26,192 nt of DNA from assembly GCA_043421945.1 (NCBI GenBank), contig JBHOGO010000068.1, positions 1-26,192 of the forward strand, written 5' to 3'. The position numbers and the translations under genes were made by a program. Source of the stretch: Thaumasiovibrio sp043421945. GTDB lineage: Bacteria; Pseudomonadota; Gammaproteobacteria; Enterobacterales; Vibrionaceae. Positions 7,674 to 15,981 of the stretch are shown here, piece after piece. How positions within the stretch are numbered: position 1 is the stretch's first letter; each line of letters opens with the position of its first letter. Under the pieces are notes generated by a model, which searched no databases, was not told the DNA's origin, and worked only from the letters and a program-made list of their open reading frames with translations.

Positions 7674-9677
7674 ATGCATAGGTTTAATCGATTGTCTATT
7701 CGCCATAAAGTCATCGTCTTAATTGCATCTGGGATGATTTTCATCTCCTTTATTTTATTGGCTATATTTTCTATCACCGCCACGCTAGAGCTGCGCAAAC
7801 ATGAAACAGAAGAGATCACAGACATGGTCACCGTCATTTCACCTTCGCTAACAAAAGCCTTAATATCTCAAGACCAATCAACAATTGAACAAATCACCTC
7901 AGCAATGAAAAATAACCTTGCGATAGAGGATATTGAAATCATTAGTGCTTCTACTACAACGTTTTCCTCAAAAGGCACCAACCTATCCTACTCTTTACCT
8001 CCAGACGGTGATGCCATCGCGACAATTGTTATTACTCAAAGTCCATTTGCGACTCGTGAAAGAATCACCTTCTTTCTCCTCATCGTCGTTGGCATATTTA
8101 CCTTTGCTATTACCATTTCATACACTTTTGCGATGACTCTTCACCGGTTTATTAGTGCGCCAATTCTACACCTTAGTCATGTCATACGATCCGTCTCTAA
8201 GTCTGGTGATTACTCAACCCGAGCAACAGTCTACTCCCATGATGAGGTCGGCTACTTGGCTGAGTATTTTAATCGCATGATGAATGAAATTAACCACAAG
8301 GAGCGCTTTTTAGAAGATCAAGTGAGGTCAAGAACCCAGGATATCGATGAAAAAAATAAGCAACTTTCATTGATCGCATATCAAGATGGTCTTACTGGTT
8401 TGAATAACCGTGCTCGTTTCCTCGATCGCCTTGAAGAGCTTGTACAAGAAAAGAAAATATTTACCCTCTTTTTTTTAGATCTGGATAAATTCAAAGACGT
8501 CAACGACAGCCTCGGCCATGATGCCGGAGATGAACTATTAAAAGTGGTTTCTTTAAGGATTGTTGCATCCGTTGCTGAGTTAGATATGGTGTGCCGCTTA
8601 GGCGGTGATGAATTCACCGTGATTTGTGCAAATAGAACATGCGATGAGAGCTTTGCAACCGCTGAGACTATCCGTAAAGCATTATTGAACCCTTTTGATA
8701 TCGGTGTAAATAAAGTTTATATCTCAGTCAGTATAGGATTAACCCATCATCCCGACCACGCCTTAGATGCAAAAGAGTTGCTCCGTAAAGCCGATATGGC
8801 GATGTATTACTCGAAGAACCAAGGTCGCAACATCATCAATATTTACAATGAGTCTATGGAAGAGGAAATACAACATCGCTTAGAAATTAGTAATGATTTT
8901 CGAGAGGCGCTCATTGGTGACCAATTCATGGTTCATTTTCAGCCAATTGTTGATTTGAAAACCGGTATATGGTGCAAATTTGAAAGCCTCATTCGCTGGG
9001 ATCACCCAACAAAGGGGACTATATACCCCGCTGATTTTATTCCACATGCTGAAAGTAACGGTTTCATTCTCGAGCTCGGGTATTGGGTATTTTTTCAAGC
9101 TGTACGCTTTGCCCATCGAGTGAATGAAACCACTGGACGATGGATGCCCATCACCGTCAATTTTTCAGCTGATCAGCTCAATTCTCCACAATTTGACCTC
9201 GACAAATTACTTCGAGAGTTCTCACTCTACAGTATTCCTGAAGGCACAATCATTATCGAGATCACCGAGAATATGCTCGTTGATGTTAACCAAGAAGTGC
9301 TCGAAAAGATTCGCCGTATCAAAGCCGCAGGTATTCTCCTCGCACTTGATGATTTCGGCACTGAGTACTCTTCCCTCTCTTATTTGCAAAAACTTGATAT
9401 CGATATTTTGAAAATTGATAAGTCCTTTGTATCGAATATATCGACTGACGAAGACAGCTTCACATTGTGCGAAGCAATCATCAGCATGTCTCATAAACTA
9501 AAATTGAAAGTCGTTGCTGAAGGGATAGAAACCATTGCACAAGAAGAAATGCTGAAACAAATCGGTTGTAATTACGGCCAAGGCTACTATTATTCCAGAC
9601 CTTGCTCTACCGACTATGCGCTCGCACTGCTAAAACAGATGCAGCTTTCTCGAGAATCACGCATACCGGATCAATGA
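7674..9677 (+). CDS. Membrane HAMP-GGDEF-EAL c-di-GMP enzyme
   Basis: A 667-residue inner-membrane signalling protein. Hydrophobic spans at about 12-36 and 131-154 enclose a short periplasmic sensor region. A HAMP linker follows (about 155-215), then GGDEF (about 232-395) and EAL (about 405-655). The GGDEF signature is intact (LGGDEF at 309-314, with FLDLDKFKDVND upstream), and no RxxD inhibitory site precedes it. The EAL motif reads ESL (437-439), keeping the catalytic Glu. Other phosphodiesterase residues are present: NFS near 496, EITEN near 529, LDDFGTEYSSL near 558, KIDKSF near 580 and AEGIET near 615. Both synthesis and hydrolysis of c-di-GMP are therefore possible. The ATG at 7674 is preferred because AGGAGA lies 12 bases upstream; an earlier in-frame ATG at 7602 precedes it. 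The DUF2132 gene follows 34 bases on. Confidence 0.94.
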   Translation: MHRFNRLSIRHKVIVLIASGMIFISFILLAIFSITATLELRKHETEEITDMVTVISPSLTKALISQDQSTIEQITSAMKNNLAIEDIEIISASTTTFSSKGTNLSYSLPPDGDAIATIVITQSPFATRERITFFLLIVVGIFTFAITISYTFAMTLHRFISAPILHLSHVIRSVSKSGDYSTRATVYSHDEVGYLAEYFNRMMNEINHKERFLEDQVRSRTQDIDEKNKQLSLIAYQDGLTGLNNRARFLDRLEELVQEKKIFTLFFLDLDKFKDVNDSLGHDAGDELLKVVSLRIVASVAELDMVCRLGGDEFTVICANRTCDESFATAETIRKALLNPFDIGVNKVYISVSIGLTHHPDHALDAKELLRKADMAMYYSKNQGRNIINIYNESMEEEIQHRLEISNDFREALIGDQFMVHFQPIVDLKTGIWCKFESLIRWDHPTKGTIYPADFIPHAESNGFILELGYWVFFQAVRFAHRVNETTGRWMPITVNFSADQLNSPQFDLDKLLREFSLYSIPEGTIIIEITENMLVDVNQEVLEKIRRIKAAGILLALDDFGTEYSSLSYLQKLDIDILKIDKSFVSNISTDEDSFTLCEAIISMSHKLKLKVVAEGIETIAQEEMLKQIGCNYGQGYYYSRPCSTDYALALLKQMQLSRESRIPDQ

Positions 9678-9711
9678 GTGTTGTGCCAACTGATTCCACG
9701 ATAATAAGAGA

Positions 9712-9930
9712 GTGAATGTGACACAAGCTAACAACCCACTTCATGGCGTTACGCTACAGATGATTGTTACCGATTTAGAAGCCTACTACGGGTGGGAAGA
9801 ACTCGGTAAACGTATCGATATACGCTGTTTTAACCATGAGCCAAGTGTGAAGTCGAGCCTTAAGTTCCTAAGAAAGACCCCTTGGGCACGCGAAAAAGTG
9901 GAAGCGCTGTATATTGAATCCTTCTGCTAA
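9712..9930 (+). CDS. VF530/DUF2132 family small DNA-binding protein
   Basis: A protein of about 70 residues matching the DUF2132 (VF530) family across its length: NPLHGVTLQMIVTDLEAYYG, then WEELGKRIDIRCF, then PSVKSSLKFLRKTPWAREKV, near-identical to the family consensus as I recall it. The prototype from Vibrio fischeri was described as having a DNA-binding fold; its cellular role is not known to me. The start is GTG at 9712 or GTG at 9718. The second has AAGAGAG close upstream, so two residues are uncertain. It is 34 bases after the GGDEF-EAL stop on the same strand and is probably co-transcribed. Confidence 0.92.
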   Translation: MNVTQANNPLHGVTLQMIVTDLEAYYGWEELGKRIDIRCFNHEPSVKSSLKFLRKTPWAREKVEALYIESFC

Positions 9931-9946
9931 AGACTCGCTTTGTTGA

Positions 9947-9990
9947 TTAGCTCGTTATGACCTCAAAAGTTTACAGGTATAACGAGCTAA
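9947..9990. repeat. Long intergenic inverted repeat
   Basis: The 12-bp arms TTAGCTCGTTAT and ATAACGAGCTAA match perfectly, and after one bulged G the inner ACCT / AGGT pairs add 4 bp around an 11-base loop. It starts 17 bases after the DUF2132 stop. No T run follows, so it is a stable hairpin rather than a canonical terminator. It may protect or end the transcript, or terminate bidirectionally between convergent genes. Confidence 0.75.
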
Positions 9991-9998
9991 GCATCTAT

Positions 9999-10058
9999 CC
10001 AAGACACATCAAGGTACGAGACATCAACTTACGAGGCACTAACATACGAAACATAAAC
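9999..10058. repeat. Imperfect 15-bp direct repeats
   Basis: Three consecutive 15-mers at 10014, 10029 and 10044 share the pattern N-TACGA-RR-CA-YH-AAC, and a weaker copy precedes them at 9999. The pattern's outer edges carry a 7-bp inverted repeat, GGTACGA (10013-10019) and TCGTACC (10060-10066). The array sits between convergent genes. Confidence 0.7.
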
Positions 10059-10113
10059 GTCGTACCAACTGAAGCTTAGCGAAGAGGATAGAGAGTCAAT
10101 ATTATACGCTTGC

Positions 10114-10662
10114 TTAAATAATTCGCTCTATCTGCATGCCATTATCTAAGGTTTCTTCAAGCCATGCCCCCAATACACTTTCACCTAACGGAGATTGCGG
10201 GGTAATCACAGTAATGCATAGCTCATCACATTGTACTTTTAAGCCCCCAGCGACTGGCAGCATCCAATACCACTGCAAATTTGCCGGCTTCTCACTGCAA
10301 CTTTTTTCCGCTTTACTAGAATTTTGAGTATGATTTGGCTTGTTATCCCCATTAGGGCGAATTAACGTAATAATGCTGCCGATATCGACTTCATCTTCGT
10401 CTTCTTTCTCAGCATCCCAAACCAGTGACTGCAACCGAAGAATCGCTTGCTCACAATCGGCAACGCGTTGAGACTGCCCATGCGCTAAGTACGCCGCTTC
10501 GAGTCCAACAGTGTCGTATTGGGTTTCTGCCACACTCTCTTCATGTGTGGCTGCATCATGGGCATTATCAGCCGCGAGTAATGCATTCTGACGTTGACGC
10601 TCCAATTGCTCAATCAATTGAAGACGAAGGGTATCTTTATCTATATCCATTTTTACAGTCAT
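10114..10662 (-). CDS. GreA/GreB-like protein, probable transcription-elongation-factor paralogue
   Basis: A product of about 183 residues with the two-part layout of Gre factors. The N-terminal half is a helical hairpin (QLIEQLERQRQNALLAADNA, AATHEESVAETQYDTVGLEA, AYLAHGQSQRV), and the C-terminal half has a small beta domain ending SPLGESVLGAWLEETLDNG, comparable to the SPLGxALLGKxxGD closing motif of GreA/GreB/Rnk. Gre factors bind the RNA polymerase secondary channel and stimulate transcript cleavage. A central acidic and low-complexity linker (EKEDEDEVD, then DNKPNHTQNSSKAEK) is unusual, so the function may have diverged. The start is uncertain: ATG 10662 or ATG 10650, neither with a strong Shine-Dalgarno sequence. 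The open frame continues upstream to 10749 but looks non-coding there. Confidence 0.72.
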   Translation of the reverse strand: MTVKMDIDKDTLRLQLIEQLERQRQNALLAADNAHDAATHEESVAETQYDTVGLEAAYLAHGQSQRVADCEQAILRLQSLVWDAEKEDEDEVDIGSIITLIRPNGDNKPNHTQNSSKAEKSCSEKPANLQWYWMLPVAGGLKVQCDELCITVITPQSPLGESVLGAWLEETLDNGMQIERII

Positions 10663-10828
10663 AGGGACTCTGGCAGGTCTATTGCGAGGAGCGCATAGTA
10701 GCGAAATTGTCAACATAGCGCCACCTGCCGTCGTCCATACTACTAACATAAGCAGAGCACGGTGAATGCTACGGACACAAGCAGCGTTAAGAAAACTTAA
10801 CCACCGTTTACACCACTCTACATAGCCA

Positions 10829-12553
10829 TTATTTAGGCAGGGAGTGTTGATGCGCTGCGATTAAGGCATCCATACTGAGCTTCGCGTCACGTTCAGCACT
10901 AAAATAGTCATCTTGGGCCTTCATCGTCGTCACTACTTCGTAGTAGCATTTGATCTTCGGCTCTGTACCGGAGGGACGGACAATCACTCGTGAGTGATCT
11001 TCAAGGTGATAAATCAACACATCACTCGATGGATAATCCAGTGGGTTTGTTGACCCGTCAGCGGCAATCTCTAATCGCTGTTCAAAATCTTCAATGCGGA
11101 CAATTTTCCTGTCTGCTATTTCGGTTGGCTGATTCGCACGTAGCGCCTGTCCGATATTCGGCGCATCGGGCTGGAGCGCTATGCTAACTTGTGCATTGTA
11201 GTAGCAGCCATGCTGACGATATATTTCTGCCAATCGAGTCCAAACACTCTGCCCTTTAACTTTTAGTTCAGCAGCCAATTGTGCAAACCCTATCAATGCC
11301 GATAAGCCATCTTTATCCCATACCGTGCTGCCAAGGGTATAACCTAACGCTTCTTCATAAGCGAATAGAAAAGGCATGTCATCACGTTGTTGCTGCATTG
11401 CGACATTAGTGAGCCACTTAAACCCTGTCAGTGTTTTAAAGTACTGACCACCAGCAGCATTGGCTATCTGCTCAAGAAGCCCTGAAGAGACAATCGTATT
11501 ACCGACTAAACTCACAGGGTGTTTTGTTAGCATATAGTGACCCAGCAGTATGCCAACTTGATCGCCCGTCAGCATTTGAAACTCACCATCTTGACGTTTT
11601 GCCGCCACGGCGAGTCTATCGGCATCGGGATCATTAGCGAAGGCAATATCAGCACCGTTGGCTTTTGCCTCTGCAATAACAAGATCCATTGCTCCGGGCT
11701 CTTCTGGATTAGGAAAATTGACGGTGGGGAAACGTCCGTCGGGGTCGTGTTGCGCTTTCACGCTAAACACATGACTAAACCCTGCATCGTTTAAGAGTGC
11801 TTTCGCCATTTCTGCACCAACACCATGCATGGCAGTGTAAGCAATACGTAACGCTTCAGGGTCAGTATGGTTACTCAATAAAGTATTCGTATGTTGAGCT
11901 TGCCGATAAGACTCATAATACTCTTCACCTAACCAAACGAGTAAACCTTGCTTTTCTCCTGTTGTGATATCAAGTAGCTTAATGGGAGATTTTGCGGCTT
12001 GATCAATGTCTGCGGCAATTCCATTATCATGGGGAGGAATAATTTGCGCGCCGTTTTCCCAATAGACCTTAAAGCCGTTGTATTCGGGCGGATTATGGCT
12101 CGCTGTTACCACTATCGCTGCGACAGTATTTAATTTATTGACCCCAAACGCGACAATCGGAGTCGCTGCGACATCATGGGTAAGATACACTTTAATGCCC
12201 TTAGCCATTAAAACTTGTGCACTATCAAGAGCAAACTGTTTGGAGTCTGGGCGTCCATCATAGCCAATAACAACAACACGAGAGCTCGCATCAGGCTGCA
12301 TTTTCAATAAATATTCACCAAGCCCTGCTGCCGTTTCTTGAATCACTAAACGATTCATTCTATTCGGCCCCGCACCGACCACACCTCTTAAACCTGCAGT
12401 ACCAAATGCCAGCCGTGATGAGAACCTTGCTGTGAGTTCATCCCACGCACTATCTTTTAGCAGCTGCTGCAATTCTTGCTGCATGTTCACATCGGGATCG
12501 CGAGCAATCCAATTTAATACTGTTGCTACCAACTCACTATTTTGTGCTGTCAT
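10829..12553 (-). CDS. Phosphohexomutase (phosphoglucomutase/phosphomannomutase, PGM2-like length)
   Basis: A 574-residue enzyme of the alpha-D-phosphohexomutase superfamily, interconverting hexose 1- and 6-phosphates through a phosphoserine. All four active-site signatures are visible: FGTAGLRG at 50-57 in the N-terminal domain, TASHNPPEYNGFK at 150-162 with the phosphoserine at S152, the metal loop NDPDADRLA at 307-315, and the sugar-binding YEEALGY at 399-405. The phosphate-binding RPSGTEPKIK at 526-535 lies in the last domain. Length and FGTAGLRG place it with the longer phosphoglucomutase-2-like group rather than the 460-residue AlgC group. Its substrate preference (glucose, mannose or ribose phosphate) cannot be read. 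It sits alone on the minus strand, about 166 bases upstream of the Gre-like gene. Confidence 0.95.
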   Translation of the reverse strand: MTAQNSELVATVLNWIARDPDVNMQQELQQLLKDSAWDELTARFSSRLAFGTAGLRGVVGAGPNRMNRLVIQETAAGLGEYLLKMQPDASSRVVVIGYDGRPDSKQFALDSAQVLMAKGIKVYLTHDVAATPIVAFGVNKLNTVAAIVVTASHNPPEYNGFKVYWENGAQIIPPHDNGIAADIDQAAKSPIKLLDITTGEKQGLLVWLGEEYYESYRQAQHTNTLLSNHTDPEALRIAYTAMHGVGAEMAKALLNDAGFSHVFSVKAQHDPDGRFPTVNFPNPEEPGAMDLVIAEAKANGADIAFANDPDADRLAVAAKRQDGEFQMLTGDQVGILLGHYMLTKHPVSLVGNTIVSSGLLEQIANAAGGQYFKTLTGFKWLTNVAMQQQRDDMPFLFAYEEALGYTLGSTVWDKDGLSALIGFAQLAAELKVKGQSVWTRLAEIYRQHGCYYNAQVSIALQPDAPNIGQALRANQPTEIADRKIVRIEDFEQRLEIAADGSTNPLDYPSSDVLIYHLEDHSRVIVRPSGTEPKIKCYYEVVTTMKAQDDYFSAERDAKLSMDALIAAHQHSLPK

Positions 12554-12690
12554 AAGGTGACCTACTACTGATCAATTTGTTCACAACATATCTTAAATGA
12601 TAATGGTTACCATAATAACATCAGCCAAATGAGGGGTGGATCAACACCAAACGATTGCGCAATCGATACTTAATTAAATCGAGCTCAATG

Positions 12691-14883
12691 TTAATCTTCG
12701 CCTTCACTGCTTGCTTCACTGTCACTTTCGTCGGCATCTGATTCAGCACGTTCTGAAGCGCCAGTCACTCGGTTTCTGCCCAACTGCTTACTTAAGTAGA
12801 GTGCATTATCTGCTGATTTGAGTAGTGAATCTGGTGAACGTCCTTCACTAGGGAAAATACTGACACCAATGGAGACGGTAACACTTCCTAAGCTCTGTCC
12901 GCGGTAAATATAATTTTCATTATCGACTCTGAGACGAACCTCTTCTGCTAGCGCGAGTGTATTCGCTTCGTTTAGCGTGGGGCATAAAATGGCAAACTCT
13001 TCACCGCCATATCGACAAATAATACCTTCATCACCCACTACATCACCAAACAGTCTTGATAGATGTTTAAGCACGTAATCGCCGGCATCATGTCCGAACC
13101 TATCGTTAAAGCGTTTGAAGTGATCACAATCAATCATCATTATCCCAAATTCTGATTTTTGCTGACTCGCATTGCCAATGGCAACGTTCAATTGCTCAAG
13201 TAAGTAGGCGCGATTATAAAGGTCAGTCAACGGATCTCTTGATGCTTGGTAACGCAAATTGTCTCTAAGTTGAATATTCGCCAGTGAAAGACCAATCTGT
13301 TCAGCAAAAGTGGATGCATTTGATTCGCTATGATCAATATCTTCTTGATGATCAAAAACAAGTTGTAACACGCCTAACGTTTCACCTTGTGCCATAAGCG
13401 GGTGACAAAGGTAATACGTTTTTCCATCATCGATGTAGTGCCGACAGCGCACATCCACTTCAACTGTTTTTGAATGGTGACAGTGACCCTGTAACAAAGC
13501 CCAGCAATCATTAGGGGAGAAGACATGCTCTCCCGGCCAAGGTGCCCCCCACTCCGTTAATGTATTTATCTGGTTTCTTGATGACTTGATGAGTGAGATG
13601 GCGCCACTTTTGGCACGAGGGATCAATTTAACACCGATAGAGCGAATAACATCTGACGCATCATTCATCGATGCACAAGCCCCTAACAGGCTACCCATTT
13701 GTTGAAGGATTCTTAACTCTTGCGTTCTCTCTTCAACATGTCTTTCTAGTTCAGCCTTATCCTTTTCAACAAAACGTTGCATGGCATAAAACGACAACAC
13801 GCTAGCAATCATTACAATTATCAACAAAATAAAGCCTGATAGGACAATCCAAGATAGAGAATCAATAACGATATGCTGCATACTCGCTACCGGTGCAGAA
13901 GCTCGTAATATTAAATAGCTATCTTGCGCTTGAGGTAAGCCGTCTTTCGTATGAGACTCGTGTAATTCATGAGTGTCATGCGAATCAGGGGTATCGAGCG
14001 AATCATGAGCGTCATGTGAATCATGAACGTCGTGCGAATCATGAACGTCATGCGATTCATGAACGTCATGTGAATCATGAGCGTCATGTGAATCATGAGC
14101 GTCATGCGAATCATGAGCGTCATGCGAATCATGAACGTCATGCGAATCATGAGCGTCATGTGAATCATGAGCGTCATGTGAATCATGAACGTCATTTGAA
14201 TCATGTGCGTCATGCGAATCATGAGCGTCGTGTGAATCATGAACGTCATTTGAATCATGTGCGTCGTGTGAATCATGAGCGTCGTGTGAATCATGAACGT
14301 CATTTGAATCATGTGCGTCGTGTGAATCATTTAAGTCTAATTCAATATGGCCATCACCATCATGTACAGTGTGCAATGCACTATGAGCTAAATCTTGCAA
14401 CGAAAAGCGGTTAGCTACAAAAATATAATCTTGACGCGTGTTATTGCTATAACGAATATCACTACCGTATTCACCCTCGAAAACCGCTTTCACTTCTGGG
14501 TATTCACTGTGATTGTCTATCGTTTCCACGATAGAAGGAGGGTATTTGCTATCATTAAGTACCGTGCCATCAGCCGCAATTAAAGTGATTCGGTGATCAG
14601 TACTAAAAGCAATTCGACGAAGAAAATCATCTAAAGAGTGAGATGGTACGCCTTCTGCGTGTTGATGCCCTCCAGAGTCAGAGCCAAACTCCCCTCCTCC
14701 CTCAACAGACACCACCTGACGAACAACCTGTAATGTCTGTTGCAAATCTTCTACGACTCTTTGCCTCGCTTGCTCCTCAAGTAACCGGGCTTCAATAAAA
14801 ATACCACCAACAATCACAAGCGCTAGCACAGTAGACGGAAGAAATATAATCGACTTTTTGAACCCTGCGCCATTCAATCTCAT
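12691..14883 (-). CDS. Membrane diguanylate cyclase with His/Asp hexapeptide repeat domain, GAF and GGDEF
   Basis: A 730-residue inner-membrane protein. Span 1 is at about 11-30 and span 2 at about 342-366. The periplasmic part between them starts with a cache-like region (about 31-180) containing a GGHQH cluster at 71-75, then 21 hexapeptide units of the type D-S-[HN]-D-[AV]-H at 186-311. After span 2 come a short coiled coil (about 370-395), a GAF-type domain (about 395-540; DVRCRHYIDDGKTYYLCHPL inside) and GGDEF (about 545-705) with intact GGEEF at 626-630 and MIDCDHFKRFNDRFGHDAG. No RxxD inhibitory site precedes GGEEF, so the cyclase probably lacks product inhibition at that site. The last 20 residues are very acidic. 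The ATG at 14883 has AAGGGTGAAG upstream. Metal or pH sensing is inferred from the repeat only. Confidence 0.93.
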   Translation of the reverse strand: MRLNGAGFKKSIIFLPSTVLALVIVGGIFIEARLLEEQARQRVVEDLQQTLQVVRQVVSVEGGGEFGSDSGGHQHAEGVPSHSLDDFLRRIAFSTDHRITLIAADGTVLNDSKYPPSIVETIDNHSEYPEVKAVFEGEYGSDIRYSNNTRQDYIFVANRFSLQDLAHSALHTVHDGDGHIELDLNDSHDAHDSNDVHDSHDAHDSHDAHDSNDVHDSHDAHDSHDAHDSNDVHDSHDAHDSHDAHDSHDVHDSHDAHDSHDAHDSHDAHDSHDVHESHDVHDSHDVHDSHDAHDSLDTPDSHDTHELHESHTKDGLPQAQDSYLILRASAPVASMQHIVIDSLSWIVLSGFILLIIVMIASVLSFYAMQRFVEKDKAELERHVEERTQELRILQQMGSLLGACASMNDASDVIRSIGVKLIPRAKSGAISLIKSSRNQINTLTEWGAPWPGEHVFSPNDCWALLQGHCHHSKTVEVDVRCRHYIDDGKTYYLCHPLMAQGETLGVLQLVFDHQEDIDHSESNASTFAEQIGLSLANIQLRDNLRYQASRDPLTDLYNRAYLLEQLNVAIGNASQQKSEFGIMMIDCDHFKRFNDRFGHDAGDYVLKHLSRLFGDVVGDEGIICRYGGEEFAILCPTLNEANTLALAEEVRLRVDNENYIYRGQSLGSVTVSIGVSIFPSEGRSPDSLLKSADNALYLSKQLGRNRVTGASERAESDADESDSEASSEGED
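13951..14328 (-). repeat. 18-bp tandem repeat coding for DSHDAH-type hexapeptides
   Basis: Twenty-one units of 18 bp lie in frame inside the diguanylate cyclase gene. Units 1-18 (14005-14328) are close to D-S-[HN]-D-[AV]-H; the last three are DSLDTP, DSHDTH and ELHESH. Units 2-10 show a higher-order 54-bp period, DSNDVH-DSHDAH-DSHDAH three times, indicating recent block expansion. As the unit is a multiple of three, copy changes preserve the reading frame. Confidence 0.97.
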
Positions 14884-15077
14884 TAATCTTCACCCTTAAG
14901 TAAACGACAACACTTCCATATGGAAACGCTTTACTATGCTCTACTGATAAGAATAGTTGTAATAATGAGATTTTGATATACAAACAAGTCGACTAACGCC
15001 TATGTCAACGTCAGATAACAGCCTGCAGAATATCACTGAATAACATAAACAGTGATTGCTTTGGGTAAAATAGACAG

Positions 15078-15106
15078 TTGACACTAGCCTGATAGAGCGC
15101 TGACAT
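15078..15106 (+). promoter_or_regulatory. Possible promoter of the Lys/His-rich secreted protein gene
   Basis: A perfect TTGACA (15078-15083) is followed after 17 bases by TGACAT (15101-15106), a weak -10 match. It lies about 70 bases before the GTG start at 15173. Only the -35 is strong. Confidence 0.4.
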
Positions 15107-15172
15107 ACTGATGACACCCTTAATAATTTGATATTTATAATTCAGAGACTTGCTTTTTTAGGAAACTACACC

Positions 15173-15514
15173 GTGAAATCTATCTATTCTTTTTTTCTTC
15201 CGCTTTTCATGTTTACCCTATTAGCCATCTCTGAACCTGCACTTGCTAAACCTGGTCACGGCGCAAACAAAGATCGCCCTCATCACGGCCAATCAGCCAA
15301 ACACTCTCCTTCTTCTAAGCACAAACATAAGCCTTCGCCAAAGCGTAAACACAAACCATCACCTAAATATAAACCAAGGCATAGCCGTTACCATCACAAG
15401 CGTTTGCCTTCTCATGCGAGATATATTCAAATTGGTAAACTACGTTATGTGATAGTTGACGGCCATTACTATCAACGTCGTGGCGATAATTACATCAACA
15501 TCATCATTAAATAG
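15173..15514 (+). CDS. Small secreted Lys/His-rich protein
   Basis: A 113-residue protein with a clear signal peptide (KSIYSFFLPLFMFTLLAISE, then PALA, cleavage probably before KPGHG). The mature part is very basic, with a His/Lys/Pro-rich region containing KHKHKPSPK-type repeats (three close copies of K-H-K-P-S-P-K), followed by a short conserved-looking C-terminal domain, IQIGKLRYVIVDGHYYQRRG, which resembles small periplasmic beta-hairpin domains such as the RcnB-like group, though this is only a resemblance. The GTG at 15173 is chosen for AGGAAA 8 bases upstream and because it starts the signal peptide directly. It is divergent from the His/Asp-repeat diguanylate cyclase. The function is unknown; binding of metal, polyanion or cell-surface polymer is plausible. 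Confidence 0.82.
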   Translation: MKSIYSFFLPLFMFTLLAISEPALAKPGHGANKDRPHHGQSAKHSPSSKHKHKPSPKRKHKPSPKYKPRHSRYHHKRLPSHARYIQIGKLRYVIVDGHYYQRRGDNYINIIIK

Positions 15515-15575
15515 ACACTTTTGTTCATTTGACGAGCAAACAATTCAAATCATTGCAATAATTGAACTTTTCCCC

Positions 15576-15604
15576 TTGCAGATAAGAACGATAGTGATTA
15601 TTAT
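15576..15604 (+). promoter_or_regulatory. Promoter of the tRNA-Val cluster
   Basis: TTGCAG at 15576-15581 and TATTAT at 15599-15604 are separated by 17 bases. A GC-containing discriminator (CGC) follows, typical of stringently controlled stable-RNA promoters. The mature tRNA begins 30 bases after the -10. Confidence 0.68.
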
Positions 15605-15633
15605 CGCTTTCGTTCTCTGAGGAGACACACTGT

Positions 15634-15710
15634 ACGACCGTAGCTCAGTTGGTTAGAGCACCACCTTGACATGGTGGGGGTCGGTGGTTCGAATCCACTC
15701 GGTCGTACCA
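15634..15710 (+). tRNA. tRNA-Val (GAC)
   Basis: A complete 77-base cloverleaf. The acceptor ACGACCG pairs with CGGTCGT, anticodon GAC is at 15668-15670, the T arm holds GGTTCGAATCC, and A73 and an encoded CCA follow. The first base is A rather than the more common G. Confidence 0.97.
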
Positions 15711-15782
15711 AAATTCAGCTTATTTTGAATTAGATTTTCTAATATCGAAGCTATTTCGAAATTAAGGCAAAAGACAGTTTAT

Positions 15783-15859
15783 ACAACCGTAGCTCAGCTG
15801 GTTAGAGCACCACCTTGACATGGTGGGGGTCGGTGGTTCGAATCCACTCGGTTGTACCA
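15783..15859 (+). tRNA. tRNA-Val (GAC), second copy
   Basis: Almost identical to the first copy. The acceptor is ACAACCG / CGGTTGT, so a G:C pair has become A:T with compensation, and one D-loop base differs. It has anticodon GAC and an encoded CCA. Confidence 0.97.
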
Positions 15860-15896
15860 AAACACAGATAACTGCATCATTCCCAAGCAGTTATTT

Positions 15897-15972
15897 GGGC
15901 GATTAGCTCAGTTGGGAGAGCACCTCCCTTACAAGGAGGGGGTCACTGGTTCGAGCCCGGTATCGCCCACCA
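15897..15972 (+). tRNA. tRNA-Val (TAC)
   Basis: A 76-base cloverleaf with acceptor GGGCGAT / ATCGCCC, anticodon loop CTTACAA with anticodon TAC (UAC), and an encoded CCA. It is the last tRNA before the terminator and the probable island boundary. Confidence 0.97.
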
Positions 15973-15981
15973 CTTTTAAGA

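Noticed and set aside
12651..12664. Palindrome CGATTGCGCAATCG as a terminator
   Set aside because: No T tract follows it on either strand; it may be chance or a binding site.
13951..14328. Possible CRISPR array
   Set aside because: The units are contiguous without spacers and encode protein repeats.
13893..14414. Long open frames on other frames through the 18-bp repeat (NHERHAN-type and MIHTTHM-type)
   Set aside because: An 18-bp repeat without stops stays open in several frames; only the GGDEF gene's frame extends into recognised domains.
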